Source: Thermosynechococcaceae cyanobacterium Okahandja | Lineage (GTDB): Bacteria; Cyanobacteriota; Cyanobacteriia; Thermosynechococcales; Thermosynechococcaceae | Direction of reading: 5' to 3' | Length of the DNA: 64,000 nucleotides | Assembly (NCBI GenBank): GCA_041530395.1 | Contig: CP136945.1 | Span: forward strand, 372,001 to 436,000 | Shown: in pieces, positions 46,445 to 57,250 of the stretch | Layout of the letters: each line of letters begins with the position of its first letter | How positions within the stretch are numbered: the first letter of the stretch is position 1 | Translations under genes and position numbers: made by a program | Notes under the pieces: model-generated | What the model was told of the DNA's origin: nothing | Databases searched by the model: none | What the model saw: the letters and a program-made list of their open reading frames with translations, nothing else

Positions 46445-49400
46445 ATGCCCCGTCGTACAGATATTTCTAAAATCCTGATTATTGGTTCTGGTCCGATTGT
46501 CATTGGTCAAGCCTGTGAGTTTGACTATTCCGGTACCCAAGCCTGTAAGGCGCTGCGGGAGGAAGGGTATGAGGTGGTTTTAATTAACTCCAATCCGGCA
46601 ACGATCATGACGGATCCGGAAACCGCGGATCGCACCTATATTGAACCGCTCACCCCTGAGATCGTAGAAAAGGTGATTGCTGCCGAGCGACCCGATGCCC
46701 TGCTGCCGACAATGGGCGGCCAAACGGCGCTGAACTTGGCGGTAATGTTGGCCAAGTCAGGGGTTCTGGAGCGCTACGGTGTGGAGTTAATTGGTGCTAA
46801 GCTCCCGGCCATTGAAATGGCGGAGGATCGCAAGCTCTTTAAGGAGGCGATGCAGCGTATTGGCGTGGGGGTGTGTCCTTCCGGTTTGGCCAATACCCTC
46901 GAAGAGGCACGGGCGATCGCCCAACAAATTGGCGTGTATCCCCTAATTATTCGCCCCGCCTTTACCCTCGGTGGCACGGGGGGCGGCATTGCCTATAACC
47001 AAGAGGAATTTGAAGAAATTGCCATGGCCGGTCTCGATGCTAGTCCGGTGTCGCAAATTTTAATTGAGCAGTCCCTCATTGGCTGGAAAGAGTACGAACT
47101 AGAAGTGATGCGGGACATGGCGGACAATGTGGTGATTATCTGCTCGATTGAAAACCTTGATCCGATGGGGGTGCACACGGGCGACTCCATTACCGTCGCG
47201 CCTGCCCAGACCCTCACGGATAAGGAGTACCAGCGGCTGCGGGATGCCTCAATTAAGATCATTCGCGAAATTGGCGTGGAAACGGGGGGATCAAACATTC
47301 AGTTTGCCGTTAACCCGGAAACGGGTGAGGTGATTGTCATTGAAATGAACCCACGGGTCTCCCGCTCGTCGGCTCTGGCCTCGAAAGCCACTGGGTTTCC
47401 AATTGCCAAAATGGCCGCCAAGTTAGCGGTAGGCTACACGCTGCCGGAGATCCCCAACGACATCACGAAGAAAACCCCAGCTAGCTTTGAACCCACCATT
47501 GACTACGTGGTCACTAAAATTCCTCGCTTTGCCTTTGAAAAGTTTCCGGGATCGCAGCCGGTCTTGACCACGCAAATGAAATCTGTCGGTGAGGCGATGG
47601 CCATTGGCCGCACGTTTCAAGAATCGTTACAAAAAGCCTTGCGTTCCTTGGAAACGGGTCGAGCCGGTTGGGGGTGCGATCGCCCCGAGAAACTGCCGAG
47701 CCTAGAGCAACTGCGGGGCAAACTGCGGACACCCAATCCCGAGCGTATCTTTGCTATCCGCCATGCCTTTTTGCTGGGGATGAGCGTCGAGGAAATCTAC
47801 GAACTCACCGCCATTGATCCGTGGTTTCTGCGCCAGATGCAGGGGCTACTCGAGACCGAAAAGTTGCTCAAGCGCACCAAGCTCGAGCAGTTAACCGCTG
47901 CGGATCTGTGGCAAATCAAGCAGCAGGGTTTTAGCGATGCCCAAATTGCCTACGCCACCAAAACCACCGACGATCAGGTGCGTGCCTACCGTCAATCCTT
48001 GGGGGTGGTGCCCGTCTATAAAACCGTTGATACCTGTGCCGCCGAGTTTGAAGCCTATACCCCCTACTACTACTCCGCCTACGAACAACCCACCGAGCGC
48101 ATTAACTTGGATACGGGCGAACTGGAGGTACAGCCCCCCGAGTCGGAAGTGCTCCCCCCCAAAAAGCCACGGGTGATGATTCTGGGGTCAGGGCCCAACC
48201 GCATTGGTCAAGGGATTGAATTTGACTATTGCTGCTGCCATGCCTCCTACGCCCTGCAAGCGGATGGCTACGAAACCATCATGGTCAACTCAAACCCAGA
48301 AACAGTTTCTACCGACTACGACACGAGCGATCGCCTGTACTTTGAACCCCTCACCAAAGAGGATGTGCTCAACATCATTGAAGTCGAGCGCCCCGTCGGG
48401 ATCATTATCCAATTTGGCGGCCAAACCCCCCTCAAGCTGGCCCTACCGCTGCAAACCTACCTGAGTGAGCACGGCGAAGCCCTAGGCACCAAAATTTGGG
48501 GCACCTCCCCGGACTCCATTGATATTGCCGAAGACCGGGAACGCTTTGAAAAAATTCTGCGGCATCTCGATATTCCTCAGCCCCCCAACGGCACAGCTCG
48601 CAGCTACAGCGAAGCCCTCACCATTGCCCAGCGCATTAGCTATCCGGTCGTGGTGCGCCCCAGCTACGTCTTGGGCGGTCGAGCCATGGAAATTGTCTAT
48701 TCCGATGCCGAACTTGAACGCTACATGACCGAAGCGGTACAGGTGGAACCCGATCGCCCCATCCTCATTGATAAATACCTCGAAAATGCCATTGAAGTGG
48801 ATGTGGATGCCATTGCCGATGCCACCGGAGCCGTAGTCATTGGCGGCATTATGGAGCACATCGAACAAGCGGGGATTCACTCCGGCGACTCCGCCTGTAG
48901 CTTGCCCTGCCAGTCCCTTAGCCCCCAAGTGCTACAGACCATCCGCACTTGGAGTATGGCCCTTGCCAAAGCCCTCAAGGTGGTTGGCCTAATGAACTTA
49001 CAGTTGGCCGTCCAAGGGGATCAGGTTTATATCCTTGAAGCGAACCCCCGCGCCTCACGCACGGTGCCCTTTGTCTCCAAGGCCATTGGTATTCCCTTAG
49101 CCAAAATTGCCGCTCGCCTCATGTCCGGTAAAACCTTGGCAGAGCTAAATCTCCTGAGCGAAACCATCCCGAACCACGTGGCGGTTAAGGAAGCGGTACT
49201 CCCCTTTGAAAAATTTGCTGGAACCGATACCGTGCTCGGTCCGGAAATGCGCTCCACCGGTGAGGCCATGGGCATTGACTTGGATTTTGGCACCGCCTTT
49301 GCCAAGTCCCAGTTCTCAGCAAATCAAAAGCTACCCCTCAGCGGCACCGTGTTTGTCTCCATGAGCGATCGCGACAAGGCTGCCATTGTCCCCGTCGTAC

Positions 49401-49741
49401 AGGAATTACAGTCCCTTGGTTTTCGGATCATTGCCACCGAAGGCACCCGCAATGCCCTGATGGAGGCGGGCCTAGAGGGGATTGAGCTGATTCTGAAACT
49501 GCACGAAGGGCGACCCAATGTTCTTGACGCCATTAAGAATGAGCAGATTGATCTCATTCTGAATACTCCCTCTGGCGAAGAAGCCCGCGCCGATGGTCGC
49601 CTCATCCGCCGCACCGCCTTGGCCTACAAAATCCCCATTGTGACCACCATCGCCGGTGCCAAAGCTACCGCAGCGGCGATCAAAACCCTGCAAACCTCAG
49701 AACTGAGCGTGCGTGCCCTGCAAGACTATCACTCTGCCTAA
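46445..49741 (+). CDS. carB: Carbamoyl-phosphate synthase large subunit
   Basis: 1098 residues from the ATG at 46445 ([20 protein letters not shown]). Two repeated ATP-grasp halves, each opening with IGSGP or [11 protein letters not shown] and an EFDY motif; the C-terminal allosteric MGS-like domain begins near 950 ([13 protein letters not shown]). The enzyme makes carbamoyl phosphate for arginine and pyrimidines with glutamine-derived ammonia from CarA, which is not here. The 24 extra residues from 46373 are rejected because the family begins at MPRR. Overlaps remA by one base. Confidence 0.98.
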   Translation: MPRRTDISKILIIGSGPIVIGQACEFDYSGTQACKALREEGYEVVLINSNPATIMTDPETADRTYIEPLTPEIVEKVIAAERPDALLPTMGGQTALNLAVMLAKSGVLERYGVELIGAKLPAIEMAEDRKLFKEAMQRIGVGVCPSGLANTLEEARAIAQQIGVYPLIIRPAFTLGGTGGGIAYNQEEFEEIAMAGLDASPVSQILIEQSLIGWKEYELEVMRDMADNVVIICSIENLDPMGVHTGDSITVAPAQTLTDKEYQRLRDASIKIIREIGVETGGSNIQFAVNPETGEVIVIEMNPRVSRSSALASKATGFPIAKMAAKLAVGYTLPEIPNDITKKTPASFEPTIDYVVTKIPRFAFEKFPGSQPVLTTQMKSVGEAMAIGRTFQESLQKALRSLETGRAGWGCDRPEKLPSLEQLRGKLRTPNPERIFAIRHAFLLGMSVEEIYELTAIDPWFLRQMQGLLETEKLLKRTKLEQLTAADLWQIKQQGFSDAQIAYATKTTDDQVRAYRQSLGVVPVYKTVDTCAAEFEAYTPYYYSAYEQPTERINLDTGELEVQPPESEVLPPKKPRVMILGSGPNRIGQGIEFDYCCCHASYALQADGYETIMVNSNPETVSTDYDTSDRLYFEPLTKEDVLNIIEVERPVGIIIQFGGQTPLKLALPLQTYLSEHGEALGTKIWGTSPDSIDIAEDRERFEKILRHLDIPQPPNGTARSYSEALTIAQRISYPVVVRPSYVLGGRAMEIVYSDAELERYMTEAVQVEPDRPILIDKYLENAIEVDVDAIADATGAVVIGGIMEHIEQAGIHSGDSACSLPCQSLSPQVLQTIRTWSMALAKALKVVGLMNLQLAVQGDQVYILEANPRASRTVPFVSKAIGIPLAKIAARLMSGKTLAELNLLSETIPNHVAVKEAVLPFEKFAGTDTVLGPEMRSTGEAMGIDLDFGTAFAKSQFSANQKLPLSGTVFVSMSDRDKAAIVPVVQELQSLGFRIIATEGTRNALMEAGLEGIELILKLHEGRPNVLDAIKNEQIDLILNTPSGEEARADGRLIRRTALAYKIPIVTTIAGAKATAAAIKTLQTSELSVRALQDYHSA

Positions 49742-49980
49742 TGCTCAATGTTGGGTTTGGTAACTATGTAGCGCCCAGTCGGGTGTTGGCGATCGTCAGC
49801 CCCGACTCCGCGCCCATCAAGCGCCTGATCATGGAAGCGCGACAGCAGCAGCACCTCATTGATGTCACCCATGGACGGCGCACACGAGCCGTACTAATGT
49901 TAGACAACGCCACCATTGTTCTGTCTGCCCTGCATCCAGAAACCTTGGCCAGCCGCCTGAGCCAACCCCCACCCACATAG
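49741..49980 (+). CDS. RemA-like (DUF370) regulator
   Basis: 79 residues, [20 protein letters not shown]. This is the DUF370/RemA family, known in Bacillus as a DNA-binding activator of extracellular-matrix genes. The [20 protein letters not shown] segment is conserved. Its ATG overlaps the carB stop by one base (TAATG), an unusual partner for RemA. The C-terminal tail is Pro-rich. In cyanobacteria the role is unknown. Confidence 0.9.
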   Translation: MLNVGFGNYVAPSRVLAIVSPDSAPIKRLIMEARQQQHLIDVTHGRRTRAVLMLDNATIVLSALHPETLASRLSQPPPT

Positions 49981-49987
49981 ACTGGTT

Positions 49988-50839
49988 CTAGGCGTGCACA
50001 TGGCCATCAGGCATAATGGCACCGCTAAGGCGGGCACCGGTGAGTTTCACCAGCAGTCGATTCCCCTGACTCATTTTGGCGCCCCGCAGATCTGCACCGC
50101 GCAGATCCGCACCGCTAAGATCCGCACCAATCAGGTTGGCCTCTTGCAAGTCCGCGTAGCTGAGGTCCGCCTGTAATAAATTCGCCCGAAAGAGATTGGC
50201 ATGGCGTAAATTAGCACGGTGTAATATCACCCGGTGCAAAAAGGCATCACTCAGGTCGGCATAGCTCAGGTTGGCATGGCTGAGGTTGCGGCCTTCAAAA
50301 TCTTTTTCACTCAGGTTTGCCCCCTGGAGGTTGACCCCCGACATATCCTTGTGGGGCGGGGTGGTGCGGGGCGGTTCCGGTGGGGGTGGGGCGGCAGTTC
50401 GTTGGCGAGTGTAGGTGCCATAGGTGTGGTTGTGCCGCTGCGAGTAGCCGCTGCTACTATAACCACTACTGTGCTGTTCCTCGTGGGAGGTGTGGTAACT
50501 GCGGTAGGCGTAAGGATTAGACTGGTAATGGTAACTACTGCGATACTCCCGCGGTGGGTTGGCTGTGGTGGTAGTGCTTGCTTGGCGATAACTCTGCCGC
50601 TGATTTGGCCGCGCCGTTGCTTGGCTACCGTACTTGTGAATGTGCTGCCGCAGTTGATCGCGAGCGTCGTTAATTTGCTTAATTTTTTCTTGGGCTTTTT
50701 CCACCAAGCGCACGTTATCTTTGGGGATGCGATCCGGATGCCAAATGAACACGAGATCCCGATAAGCACGGTTCACGTCCTCTAGGGTTGCCCCCGGTTC
50801 TAGCTCCAGTACCCGGTAACATGTCTCTATATCGAGCAT
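49988..50839 (-). CDS. J-domain protein with pentapeptide repeats
   Basis: 283 residues. N-terminal J domain (about 1-68) with helix II/III HPD (WHPDR), a Gln/Ser/Tyr-rich low-complexity linker (about 70-160), then about 20 pentapeptide repeats A(D/N)LXX (about 168-262, NLSHANLSYADLSDAF). J domains recruit Hsp70; pentapeptide helices form rigid rods. Known in several cyanobacteria as a fusion without a defined client. It shares a short intergenic region with ftsH, which it faces divergently. Confidence 0.9.
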   Translation of the reverse strand: MLDIETCYRVLELEPGATLEDVNRAYRDLVFIWHPDRIPKDNVRLVEKAQEKIKQINDARDQLRQHIHKYGSQATARPNQRQSYRQASTTTTANPPREYRSSYHYQSNPYAYRSYHTSHEEQHSSGYSSSGYSQRHNHTYGTYTRQRTAAPPPPEPPRTTPPHKDMSGVNLQGANLSEKDFEGRNLSHANLSYADLSDAFLHRVILHRANLRHANLFRANLLQADLSYADLQEANLIGADLSGADLRGADLRGAKMSQGNRLLVKLTGARLSGAIMPDGHVHA

Positions 50840-50969
50840 CCTTACGACGGCCTATCATGGATAGTGACAATTCTAGCGGTGGGGTCGCCCCCCTTGGGTT
50901 GAGAAAGAATGCGCTAATATTAACTTATGTAAAAACTCTTCATAATTTTGCATCGGAGGATGGCGATCC

Positions 50970-52808
50970 GTGAGTAAGCAATGGCGTAATGCAGGTTTGT
51001 ACGTTCTTTTAACGATTGTTGTGTTGGCGTTGGCCACCGCCTTTTTCGATCGCCAGCCCACCACCAAGCAGACATGGGCTTACAGTCAGCTTATCCAAGA
51101 AGTCGAGAACAAGCAAGTTAGCAAGATTAGTATCAGCCCCGATCGCGCCCAAGCCCAGGCCATTACCCAAGACGGCACGCGGGTATTAGTGAACCTGCCC
51201 AACGATCCGCAGTTGCTGGACATCCTCGCCAGTAACAATGTGGATATTTCGGTGCTGCCCCAAAGTAACGATGGGTTTTGGTTCCGCGCTCTGAGTAGCC
51301 TGCTAGTGCCCATTGGTCTGCTCGTGCTGCTGTTTTTCCTGCTGCGGCGTGCCCAAGCCGGCCCCGGCAACCAAGCGATGAACTTTGGTAAGTCGCGGGC
51401 ACGGGTACAAATGGAACCCCAAACCCAAGTCACCTTTAACGACGTGGCGGGTATTGACCAAGCCAAGCTAGAACTCGGTGAAGTGGTGGAATTCCTCAAG
51501 TACGCCGATCGCTTCACGGAAGTGGGTGCCAAGATCCCCAAAGGGGTGCTGTTGGTGGGGCCGCCCGGAACCGGTAAAACCCTACTAGCGCGAGCGGTTG
51601 CCGGTGAGGCCGGGGTGCCCTTCTTCTCAATCTCCGGCTCGGAGTTTGTGGAAATGTTTGTCGGCGTGGGTGCCTCGCGGGTGCGGGATCTCTTTGAACA
51701 AGCCAAGGCAAATGCCCCTTGTATTGTCTTTATTGATGAAATTGACGCGGTAGGTCGGCAGCGGGGCGCGGGTCTCGGGGGTGGCAACGACGAGCGGGAG
51801 CAAACCCTGAACCAACTCCTGACGGAAATGGATGGGTTCGAGGGCAATACCGGCATTATCATTATTGCCGCCACAAACCGTCCCGATGTCTTGGATGCGG
51901 CACTGCTGCGCCCGGGGCGCTTCGATCGCCAAGTGGTGGTGGATCGGCCCGACTACAAAGGGCGGCTAGATATTCTCAAAGTCCATGCCCGTGGCAAAAC
52001 CTTAGCCAAGGATGTGGATCTCGATAAAATTGCTCGCCGTACCCCCGGCTTTACGGGTGCCGATCTGTCGAACCTGCTCAACGAAGCGGCGATCCTTGCC
52101 GCCCGTCGCAACCTCACCGAAATTTCCATGGATGAGATTAACGATGCCATTGACCGCGTGCTGGCCGGCCCCGAGAAAAAAGACCGCGTTATGAGCGAGC
52201 GGCGCAAAACCCTTGTGGCTTACCATGAAGCGGGTCACGCCCTTGTGGGGGCGCTGATGCCTGACTACGATCCGGTGCAAAAAGTGAGCATTATTCCCCG
52301 CGGTCGGGCCGGTGGCTTAACGTGGTTTACCCCCAACGAAGATCAGATGGACTCCGGCCTCTACAGCCGTGCTTACCTACAAAATCAGATGGCGGTCGCC
52401 TTGGGCGGTCGGATTGCCGAAGAAATTATCTTTGGCGAAGAAGAGGTGACCACTGGCGCTTCCAACGATCTGCAGCAGGTGGCGCGGGTGGCGCGGCAGA
52501 TGGTGACGCGCTTTGGCATGAGCGATCGCCTCGGGCCGGTGGCCCTAGGGCGGCAATCAGGGAATGTGTTCCTAGGCCGTGACATCATGGCAGAGCGGGA
52601 CTTCTCGGAGGAGACCGCCGCCACCATTGACGATGAGGTGCGCAACTTAGTGGAGCAAGCCTATCGGCGCGCCAAAGAGGTGCTGGTGAACAACCGTCAC
52701 GTTTTGGATCAAATTGCCCAAGTGCTCATTGAAAAAGAGACCATTGATGCCGAGGAACTCCAAAGCATCTTGGATCGCAATGATGTCAAAATGGCGGCCA
52801 TTCCTTAA
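50970..52808 (+). CDS. ftsH: ATP-dependent zinc metalloprotease FtsH
   Basis: 612 residues from the GTG at 50970. Two membrane helices (about 9-26 and 108-127) around a short lumenal or periplasmic part, an AAA+ domain with GPPGTGKT (about 195), FIDEIDAVG and the second region of homology, and the zinc site HEAGH (about 419-423). It resembles the FtsH1/FtsH3 group of cyanobacteria, which degrade damaged membrane proteins including photosystem II D1. Upstream TAACTTATGTAAAAACT may be part of the promoter. Confidence 0.96.
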   Translation: MSKQWRNAGLYVLLTIVVLALATAFFDRQPTTKQTWAYSQLIQEVENKQVSKISISPDRAQAQAITQDGTRVLVNLPNDPQLLDILASNNVDISVLPQSNDGFWFRALSSLLVPIGLLVLLFFLLRRAQAGPGNQAMNFGKSRARVQMEPQTQVTFNDVAGIDQAKLELGEVVEFLKYADRFTEVGAKIPKGVLLVGPPGTGKTLLARAVAGEAGVPFFSISGSEFVEMFVGVGASRVRDLFEQAKANAPCIVFIDEIDAVGRQRGAGLGGGNDEREQTLNQLLTEMDGFEGNTGIIIIAATNRPDVLDAALLRPGRFDRQVVVDRPDYKGRLDILKVHARGKTLAKDVDLDKIARRTPGFTGADLSNLLNEAAILAARRNLTEISMDEINDAIDRVLAGPEKKDRVMSERRKTLVAYHEAGHALVGALMPDYDPVQKVSIIPRGRAGGLTWFTPNEDQMDSGLYSRAYLQNQMAVALGGRIAEEIIFGEEEVTTGASNDLQQVARVARQMVTRFGMSDRLGPVALGRQSGNVFLGRDIMAERDFSEETAATIDDEVRNLVEQAYRRAKEVLVNNRHVLDQIAQVLIEKETIDAEELQSILDRNDVKMAAIP

Positions 52809-52833
52809 GCACCCATCCTAAGGTTAGATGCAT

Positions 52834-52868
52834 AAAGGGGCTTGTTGATCACTCAAGCCCCTCTTTAT
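52834..52868 (+). terminator. Rho-independent terminator after ftsH
   Basis: AGGGGCTTG/CAAGCCCCT (52836-52844 with 52854-52862), nine base pairs with a nine-base loop, followed by CTTTATT. It ends the ftsH transcript and precedes the convergent dnaJ gene by about 45 bases. Confidence 0.8.
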
Positions 52869-52910
52869 TGGTCGATTTGTCGAGTTTTTGGGTTTAGGCG
52901 TTTGTCTCGG

Positions 52911-53846
52911 TCATGTGCTCGGCCAGTGGGCACGGGGGTTAAACGTGCGGAGCGATCGCAACTTCTCGTAGAGGTCTTTTTCAGCGCCACTAAGGGATTT
53001 TGGGGGTACAATTTGTACCTTGGCTAAGAGGTCTCCCGGGGTGCCATTCGGCCTAGGCCAGCCTTTGCCCCGCAAGCGTAGCGACTGTCCTGAGCGGGTA
53101 CCGGCAGGAATATTCAGCACCACATTGCCGCTAGGGGTAGGCACCGTCAGTTGCGTCCCCAAGGCCGCCTCATCAGGGGCTAGGGGCAAGTCCAGCACCA
53201 GTTGATTCTCTTCAAAGCGAAAAAGGGGATGGGGTGCCACCTGCACCGTTAAATAGAGATCGCCGCGCTGGGATGTGTAGGGGTTACTTTTACCTTTACC
53301 CCGCAGCCGTAGCTTTGTGCCCGGTTTAATACCCGCCGGAATTGTAACCGTAACTTTTTCGGCACCAATTTGGAAGGTTTTTTCGCAGCCTTGGGCGGCC
53401 TCTTGGAAACTAATTTGTACCTCTGCTTCGCTATCGGCGCTAGTACTGCCAAATCCAGACGGATCAAAGCCCCCCGGCCAACCACTTGCTCCTGCTGCAC
53501 CGGAAACCCGTCCTAGCAGTTCATTAATAAACTCTTCAAAGTTGGCAAATTGGCTAAAGTCGCCGTCAAAACCACCGACATTCACATTAAAACCGCTGGT
53601 ACTGCCTGCTGCCTGCTGCCAGTACTGGCCAAACTGGTCATACTTGCGCCGTTTTTCCGGATCCGAGAGAACTTCGTGCGCTTCGTTAATTTCTTTGAAC
53701 CGAGCTTCCGCATCCTTGTCTCCCGGGTTTAAGTCAGGGTGGTATTTGCGGGCAAGGCGGCGGAAGGCTTGCCGAATTTCGGCATCCGTGGCCGTTTTGC
53801 TGACCCCTAAAACTTGATAGTAGTCTTTGAAGTCGGTACGAGCCAT
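52911..53846 (-). CDS. CbpA-like DnaJ (no zinc finger)
   Basis: 311 residues from the ATG at 53846 (MARTDFKDYYQVLGVSKTAT). J domain (about 8-72) with HPD, a Gly/Phe/Ala-rich linker (about 80-145), then two C-terminal beta-sandwich client-binding domains; the CX2CXGXG zinc modules of DnaJ are missing, as in CbpA and DnaJ type II. It should work with DnaK. The 50 residues added by the start at 53996 overlap the hisC gene and are rejected. Divergent from hisC. Confidence 0.92.
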   Translation of the reverse strand: MARTDFKDYYQVLGVSKTATDAEIRQAFRRLARKYHPDLNPGDKDAEARFKEINEAHEVLSDPEKRRKYDQFGQYWQQAAGSTSGFNVNVGGFDGDFSQFANFEEFINELLGRVSGAAGASGWPGGFDPSGFGSTSADSEAEVQISFQEAAQGCEKTFQIGAEKVTVTIPAGIKPGTKLRLRGKGKSNPYTSQRGDLYLTVQVAPHPLFRFEENQLVLDLPLAPDEAALGTQLTVPTPSGNVVLNIPAGTRSGQSLRLRGKGWPRPNGTPGDLLAKVQIVPPKSLSGAEKDLYEKLRSLRTFNPRAHWPST

Positions 53847-53961
53847 GGGAGAGTGCGCCTCTGCAATACAGTTGCCATAGGATAGGGTTGGGAGCGCCAC
53901 CCCGAGAGATAAAACGCTCAGTGTTATTATAGTTGAATCACTCCATCGGGTCTCCAGCGGC

Positions 53962-55077
53962 ATGGCGACGTTTTTGCGCCCAGAATTAGACGGCATTAGG
54001 GCCTACGCGACTCCTCCCGAAGCCAGTAGTGGCACTCTGCCCCCTCAGGTTGACTATCTCGACACCAACGAGTTTCCCCTCGATTTACCGGCCCCCCTCA
54101 AGGCAAAGCTGGCTCAGCAATACCTCGAAGCCCTCGCCACCAACCGCTATCCCGACAGTAGTCACTGGCACCTGAAGCAGGCGATCGCCACCTATGTCAG
54201 CGAGCACAGTAGCGAACCGCTGACCCCCGCCCAAATTGCCGTGGGCAATGGCTCTGACGAACTCATTCGTTCATTGCTCTTGGCCACCGCGCTGGGGGGA
54301 CACGGCTCCATCCTAGTCGCCGACCCCACCTTCTCGATCTACGGCATTCTTGCCCAAACCTTGGGGATTCCCGTCCATCGGGCAGGGCGAGATGCGGAAA
54401 CCTTTGCGGTTGACATTGGCAGTGCTGAGGCGCTAATGGCTAAGGCGACTCCCCCCGTGCGGCTGCTCTTTATGCTCCAGCCTAATTCCCCCACGGGTAA
54501 TGCCTTAACCTCGGCGGAGGTGGCTTGGTTGCGGCAATTACCTCCAGACCTGTTGGTGGTGATTGATGAAGCCTACTTTGAGTTTTCTGGCAAAACGCTG
54601 CTCCCAGAACTGGCAGCGCACCCCAACTGGTTGATTCTGCGCACGTTTTCCAAGGCACTACGCCTTGCTGCCCATCGGGTGGGTTATGCCATTGGCGCCC
54701 CCACGGTCATCGAAGCATTAGAGAAGCTGCGCCTGCCCTACAATTTGCCGAGTTTTTCCCAACTGGCGGCCTGTATGGCCCTAGAGCATCGGCAAGAGCT
54801 GCTGGCGGATATTCCCCAAGTGATTGCCGAGCGCGAGCGATTGTACGCTCAACTGCAAACCTGCCCCCACCTGCGAGTGTGGCCGAGTGTGGCCAATTTT
54901 CTCTTTTTCCGCCTAGCAGATCCGGCTCACACCCAACCCCTGTGCCATGCCCTCGAACAGGAAGGAACCCTCGTGCGCCCCATTGCTGACGGCATTCGCG
55001 TCTCCATTGGCACTCCAGCAGAAAATGAGCGGTTTTGGCAGCGGTTGCAGGCGTACCTCTCCACCCTATCTGGTTGA
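53962..55077 (+). CDS. hisC: Histidinol-phosphate aminotransferase
   Basis: 371 residues. PLP fold type I: GNGSDELI near the cofactor phosphate, NSPTGNAL, DEAYFEF and the Schiff-base lysine in TFSKALRLAAHRVGY (about 231). The chain conserves HisC signatures rather than those of Cob(I)-type decarboxylases. It transfers the amino group of glutamate in step 7 of histidine synthesis. The start ATG lies within the divergent dnaJ's longer reading, which supports the shorter dnaJ start. Confidence 0.92.
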   Translation: MATFLRPELDGIRAYATPPEASSGTLPPQVDYLDTNEFPLDLPAPLKAKLAQQYLEALATNRYPDSSHWHLKQAIATYVSEHSSEPLTPAQIAVGNGSDELIRSLLLATALGGHGSILVADPTFSIYGILAQTLGIPVHRAGRDAETFAVDIGSAEALMAKATPPVRLLFMLQPNSPTGNALTSAEVAWLRQLPPDLLVVIDEAYFEFSGKTLLPELAAHPNWLILRTFSKALRLAAHRVGYAIGAPTVIEALEKLRLPYNLPSFSQLAACMALEHRQELLADIPQVIAERERLYAQLQTCPHLRVWPSVANFLFFRLADPAHTQPLCHALEQEGTLVRPIADGIRVSIGTPAENERFWQRLQAYLSTLSG

Positions 55078-55170
55078 GGGTTGATGGGGCGTTGCAGAGT
55101 ATGACAAATAGGAATTGCGCTTCTTAGAATAGATAAAATTCAAATCAGTGGTTGTGGCTGCGGTTGTACA

Positions 55171-56430
55171 GTGATCATCTTAAATCTCCTTGATCCGTGG
55201 AAGCGAACCCCTGTTAAAACGTGGCGATTTCCCATCAAAACAACGATTCGGATTGGTCGTGCCGCAGACAACGATGTGATTCTCAACGATATTCTGATCA
55301 GCCGTTACCACGCAGAGCTTGGCTGCTATCGCGATCCAAAAAATTTAGGGCGCTGGTACCTGAAAAGCTTGGGGGCGATCGGTACCTTTGTGGATGGTCG
55401 CTTGGTCGATGAGAGTAAACTGGCGACCGGCAGTCTGATTCAACTAGGGCCGACAGGACCCATTTTAGAGTTTCGTGAACAAAGTTTTCGCCGCAGTACG
55501 CCCACCCTCAGTGAGTGTACCCATGCGGGCAATGTGCCGGGGAATTTGTTCTGTATTCACTGTGGTGAGCCGCTGAATATTCAGCGTACCGTTCGCAACT
55601 ACCACATCTTACGGCTATTGGGTCAAGGGGGGATTGGTACGACCTATCTGGCCTGTGAGGCACGACCCGCCGGTGGGTTTGGCACGAAGGTGCCGGAAGT
55701 GCGGGTGCTCAAGGAACTAAAGGCAGACATGGTCGAGAATGAGAAAGCACAAGAGCTCTTTGAGCGGGAGGGGCGCATCCTCCAAATGCTGGATCATGCG
55801 GGTATTCCGCGGTTTTATGACTTTTTTATTGAAGAGGGCAAAAGTTATTTGGTGATGGAGTTAATCCATGGTTTAGATTTAGAGCGCTGGGTACTGCGCA
55901 ACGGTACCGTGCCAGTGCCGCAGGCCATTCAATGGATGATCCAGACCTGTGGCGTGCTGGACTATCTCCACAATCAAGATCCGCCAGTCATCCACCGCGA
56001 CCTTAAACCCAGTAACCTCTTGGTGCGATCGCGCGATAACCAAGTGGTTCTGATTGATTTTGGGGCTGTGAAGGAGTTGGGGCACTCCCCCAGTGGCACC
56101 CGTATTGCCGTGGAGGGATACAGTGCCCCTGAGCAAATGAGGGGGCAGCCAGTCGTACAGTCGGATTTGTTCGCTGTGGGGGCAACCCTTGCCTTCTTGT
56201 TATTGGGGGATAGCCCCATTCGCTTTTACCGTCACCACGAGGGGCAGCACCGCTTAGATGTTAGCGATCGCCCCACTATTCCCGAAGCCCTCAAGCAGGT
56301 GATTCACCGGGCCACTGCCCCCCTTGTCAGCGATCGCTACCCGTCGGCGATCGCCCTTGCCCAAGCCCTAAAAAAATGTCTGGCTAACGCCACCCCTGCA
56401 CCGGTACCGATTGCCGACAATCCACTTTGA
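55171..56430 (+). CDS. FHA-domain serine/threonine kinase
   Basis: 419 residues from GTG at 55171. FHA domain (about 20-105; RIGRAADNDVILND, ISRYHAEL), a short Cys-rich link CTHAGN...CIHCGEP that may bind zinc, then a kinase domain (about 145-405). Kinase residues: Lys in VRVLKEL, HRDLKPSN, DFGAVKEL and APEQMRG. An N-terminal FHA is an unusual order since FHA normally binds phosphothreonine in partners; here it could link autophosphorylation to targets. No membrane segment. Substrate unknown. Confidence 0.9.
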   Translation: MIILNLLDPWKRTPVKTWRFPIKTTIRIGRAADNDVILNDILISRYHAELGCYRDPKNLGRWYLKSLGAIGTFVDGRLVDESKLATGSLIQLGPTGPILEFREQSFRRSTPTLSECTHAGNVPGNLFCIHCGEPLNIQRTVRNYHILRLLGQGGIGTTYLACEARPAGGFGTKVPEVRVLKELKADMVENEKAQELFEREGRILQMLDHAGIPRFYDFFIEEGKSYLVMELIHGLDLERWVLRNGTVPVPQAIQWMIQTCGVLDYLHNQDPPVIHRDLKPSNLLVRSRDNQVVLIDFGAVKELGHSPSGTRIAVEGYSAPEQMRGQPVVQSDLFAVGATLAFLLLGDSPIRFYRHHEGQHRLDVSDRPTIPEALKQVIHRATAPLVSDRYPSAIALAQALKKCLANATPAPVPIADNPL

Positions 56431-56530
56431 GAGACAGATAAGATACAGACAGATACAGTTCTGCCAAGATCTGCTAACCCAGACTTAGGCACTCCATAAT
56501 GGATAAGGTTGGCAATTCGTGGTTTCGCAG

Positions 56531-57250
56531 ATGAAACACTTGCGTCTAAGCACACTTTTACCGCGGCTCGTTGCCCTGTTGGCACTGTTCCTGCTGTTGA
56601 GTTGTGCTCCACCCTCGTCCGTTGCTGACACTAGTTCGATTCCCGGAGCACAGAGTAGTACACCCATGACAAATTTACCCCGCCTGAATGGTGATGCCAC
56701 CGTTGTCCTAACGGTGAAGGATCGCCCCATTACCATTCAGGTCAATGGTGCCGCCGCCCCGATTACCGCTGGCAATTTCGTTGATCTGGTCAATCGTGGC
56801 GTTTACGATGGCACCGTATTTCATCGCGTTGTCCGCGAGCCACAGCCCTTTGTGGTGCAGGGGGGCGATCCCCAAAGCACGGATCCCAGCGTGTCGCCCC
56901 AACTGTATGGCACAGGCTCATTCGTTGATCCGGCCACAAACCGCCCCCGCTACATTCCCCTAGAAATTTTAGGGAAGGGCAGTAGCACCCCCACCTACAG
57001 TCAAGCGGGCAAGGTGTCACCGCAACTGAATCATACCCGTGGGGCTGTGGCCATGGCGCGCTCCCAGTTGCCTGATTCCGCCTCGGCACAGTTTTATATT
57101 GCCCTACAACAACTGGACTTTTTAGATGGGAATTACGCCGTCTTTGGCTATGTTACCGATGGTATGGATGTGGTCGATAGCATTCAACAGGGCGATCGCA
57201 TTCAATCCGCTAAAGTCGTGGCTGGGTTGGAGCATTTAGAACAGCCATAG
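56531..57250 (+). CDS. Cyclophilin-type peptidyl-prolyl isomerase, lipoprotein
   Basis: 239 residues from ATG at 56531 ([20 protein letters not shown]). Signal peptide with lipobox LLSC (Cys at about 25), so it is probably lipid-anchored. The cyclophilin domain (about 60-235) has [18 protein letters not shown] and [23 protein letters not shown]; the catalytic Arg is in FHRVV. It catalyses proline isomerisation on exported proteins. The GTG at 56519 gives only four more residues. Its 3' end overlaps the convergent DUF2062 gene by 41 bases. Confidence 0.9.
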   Translation: MKHLRLSTLLPRLVALLALFLLLSCAPPSSVADTSSIPGAQSSTPMTNLPRLNGDATVVLTVKDRPITIQVNGAAAPITAGNFVDLVNRGVYDGTVFHRVVREPQPFVVQGGDPQSTDPSVSPQLYGTGSFVDPATNRPRYIPLEILGKGSSTPTYSQAGKVSPQLNHTRGAVAMARSQLPDSASAQFYIALQQLDFLDGNYAVFGYVTDGMDVVDSIQQGDRIQSAKVVAGLEHLEQP

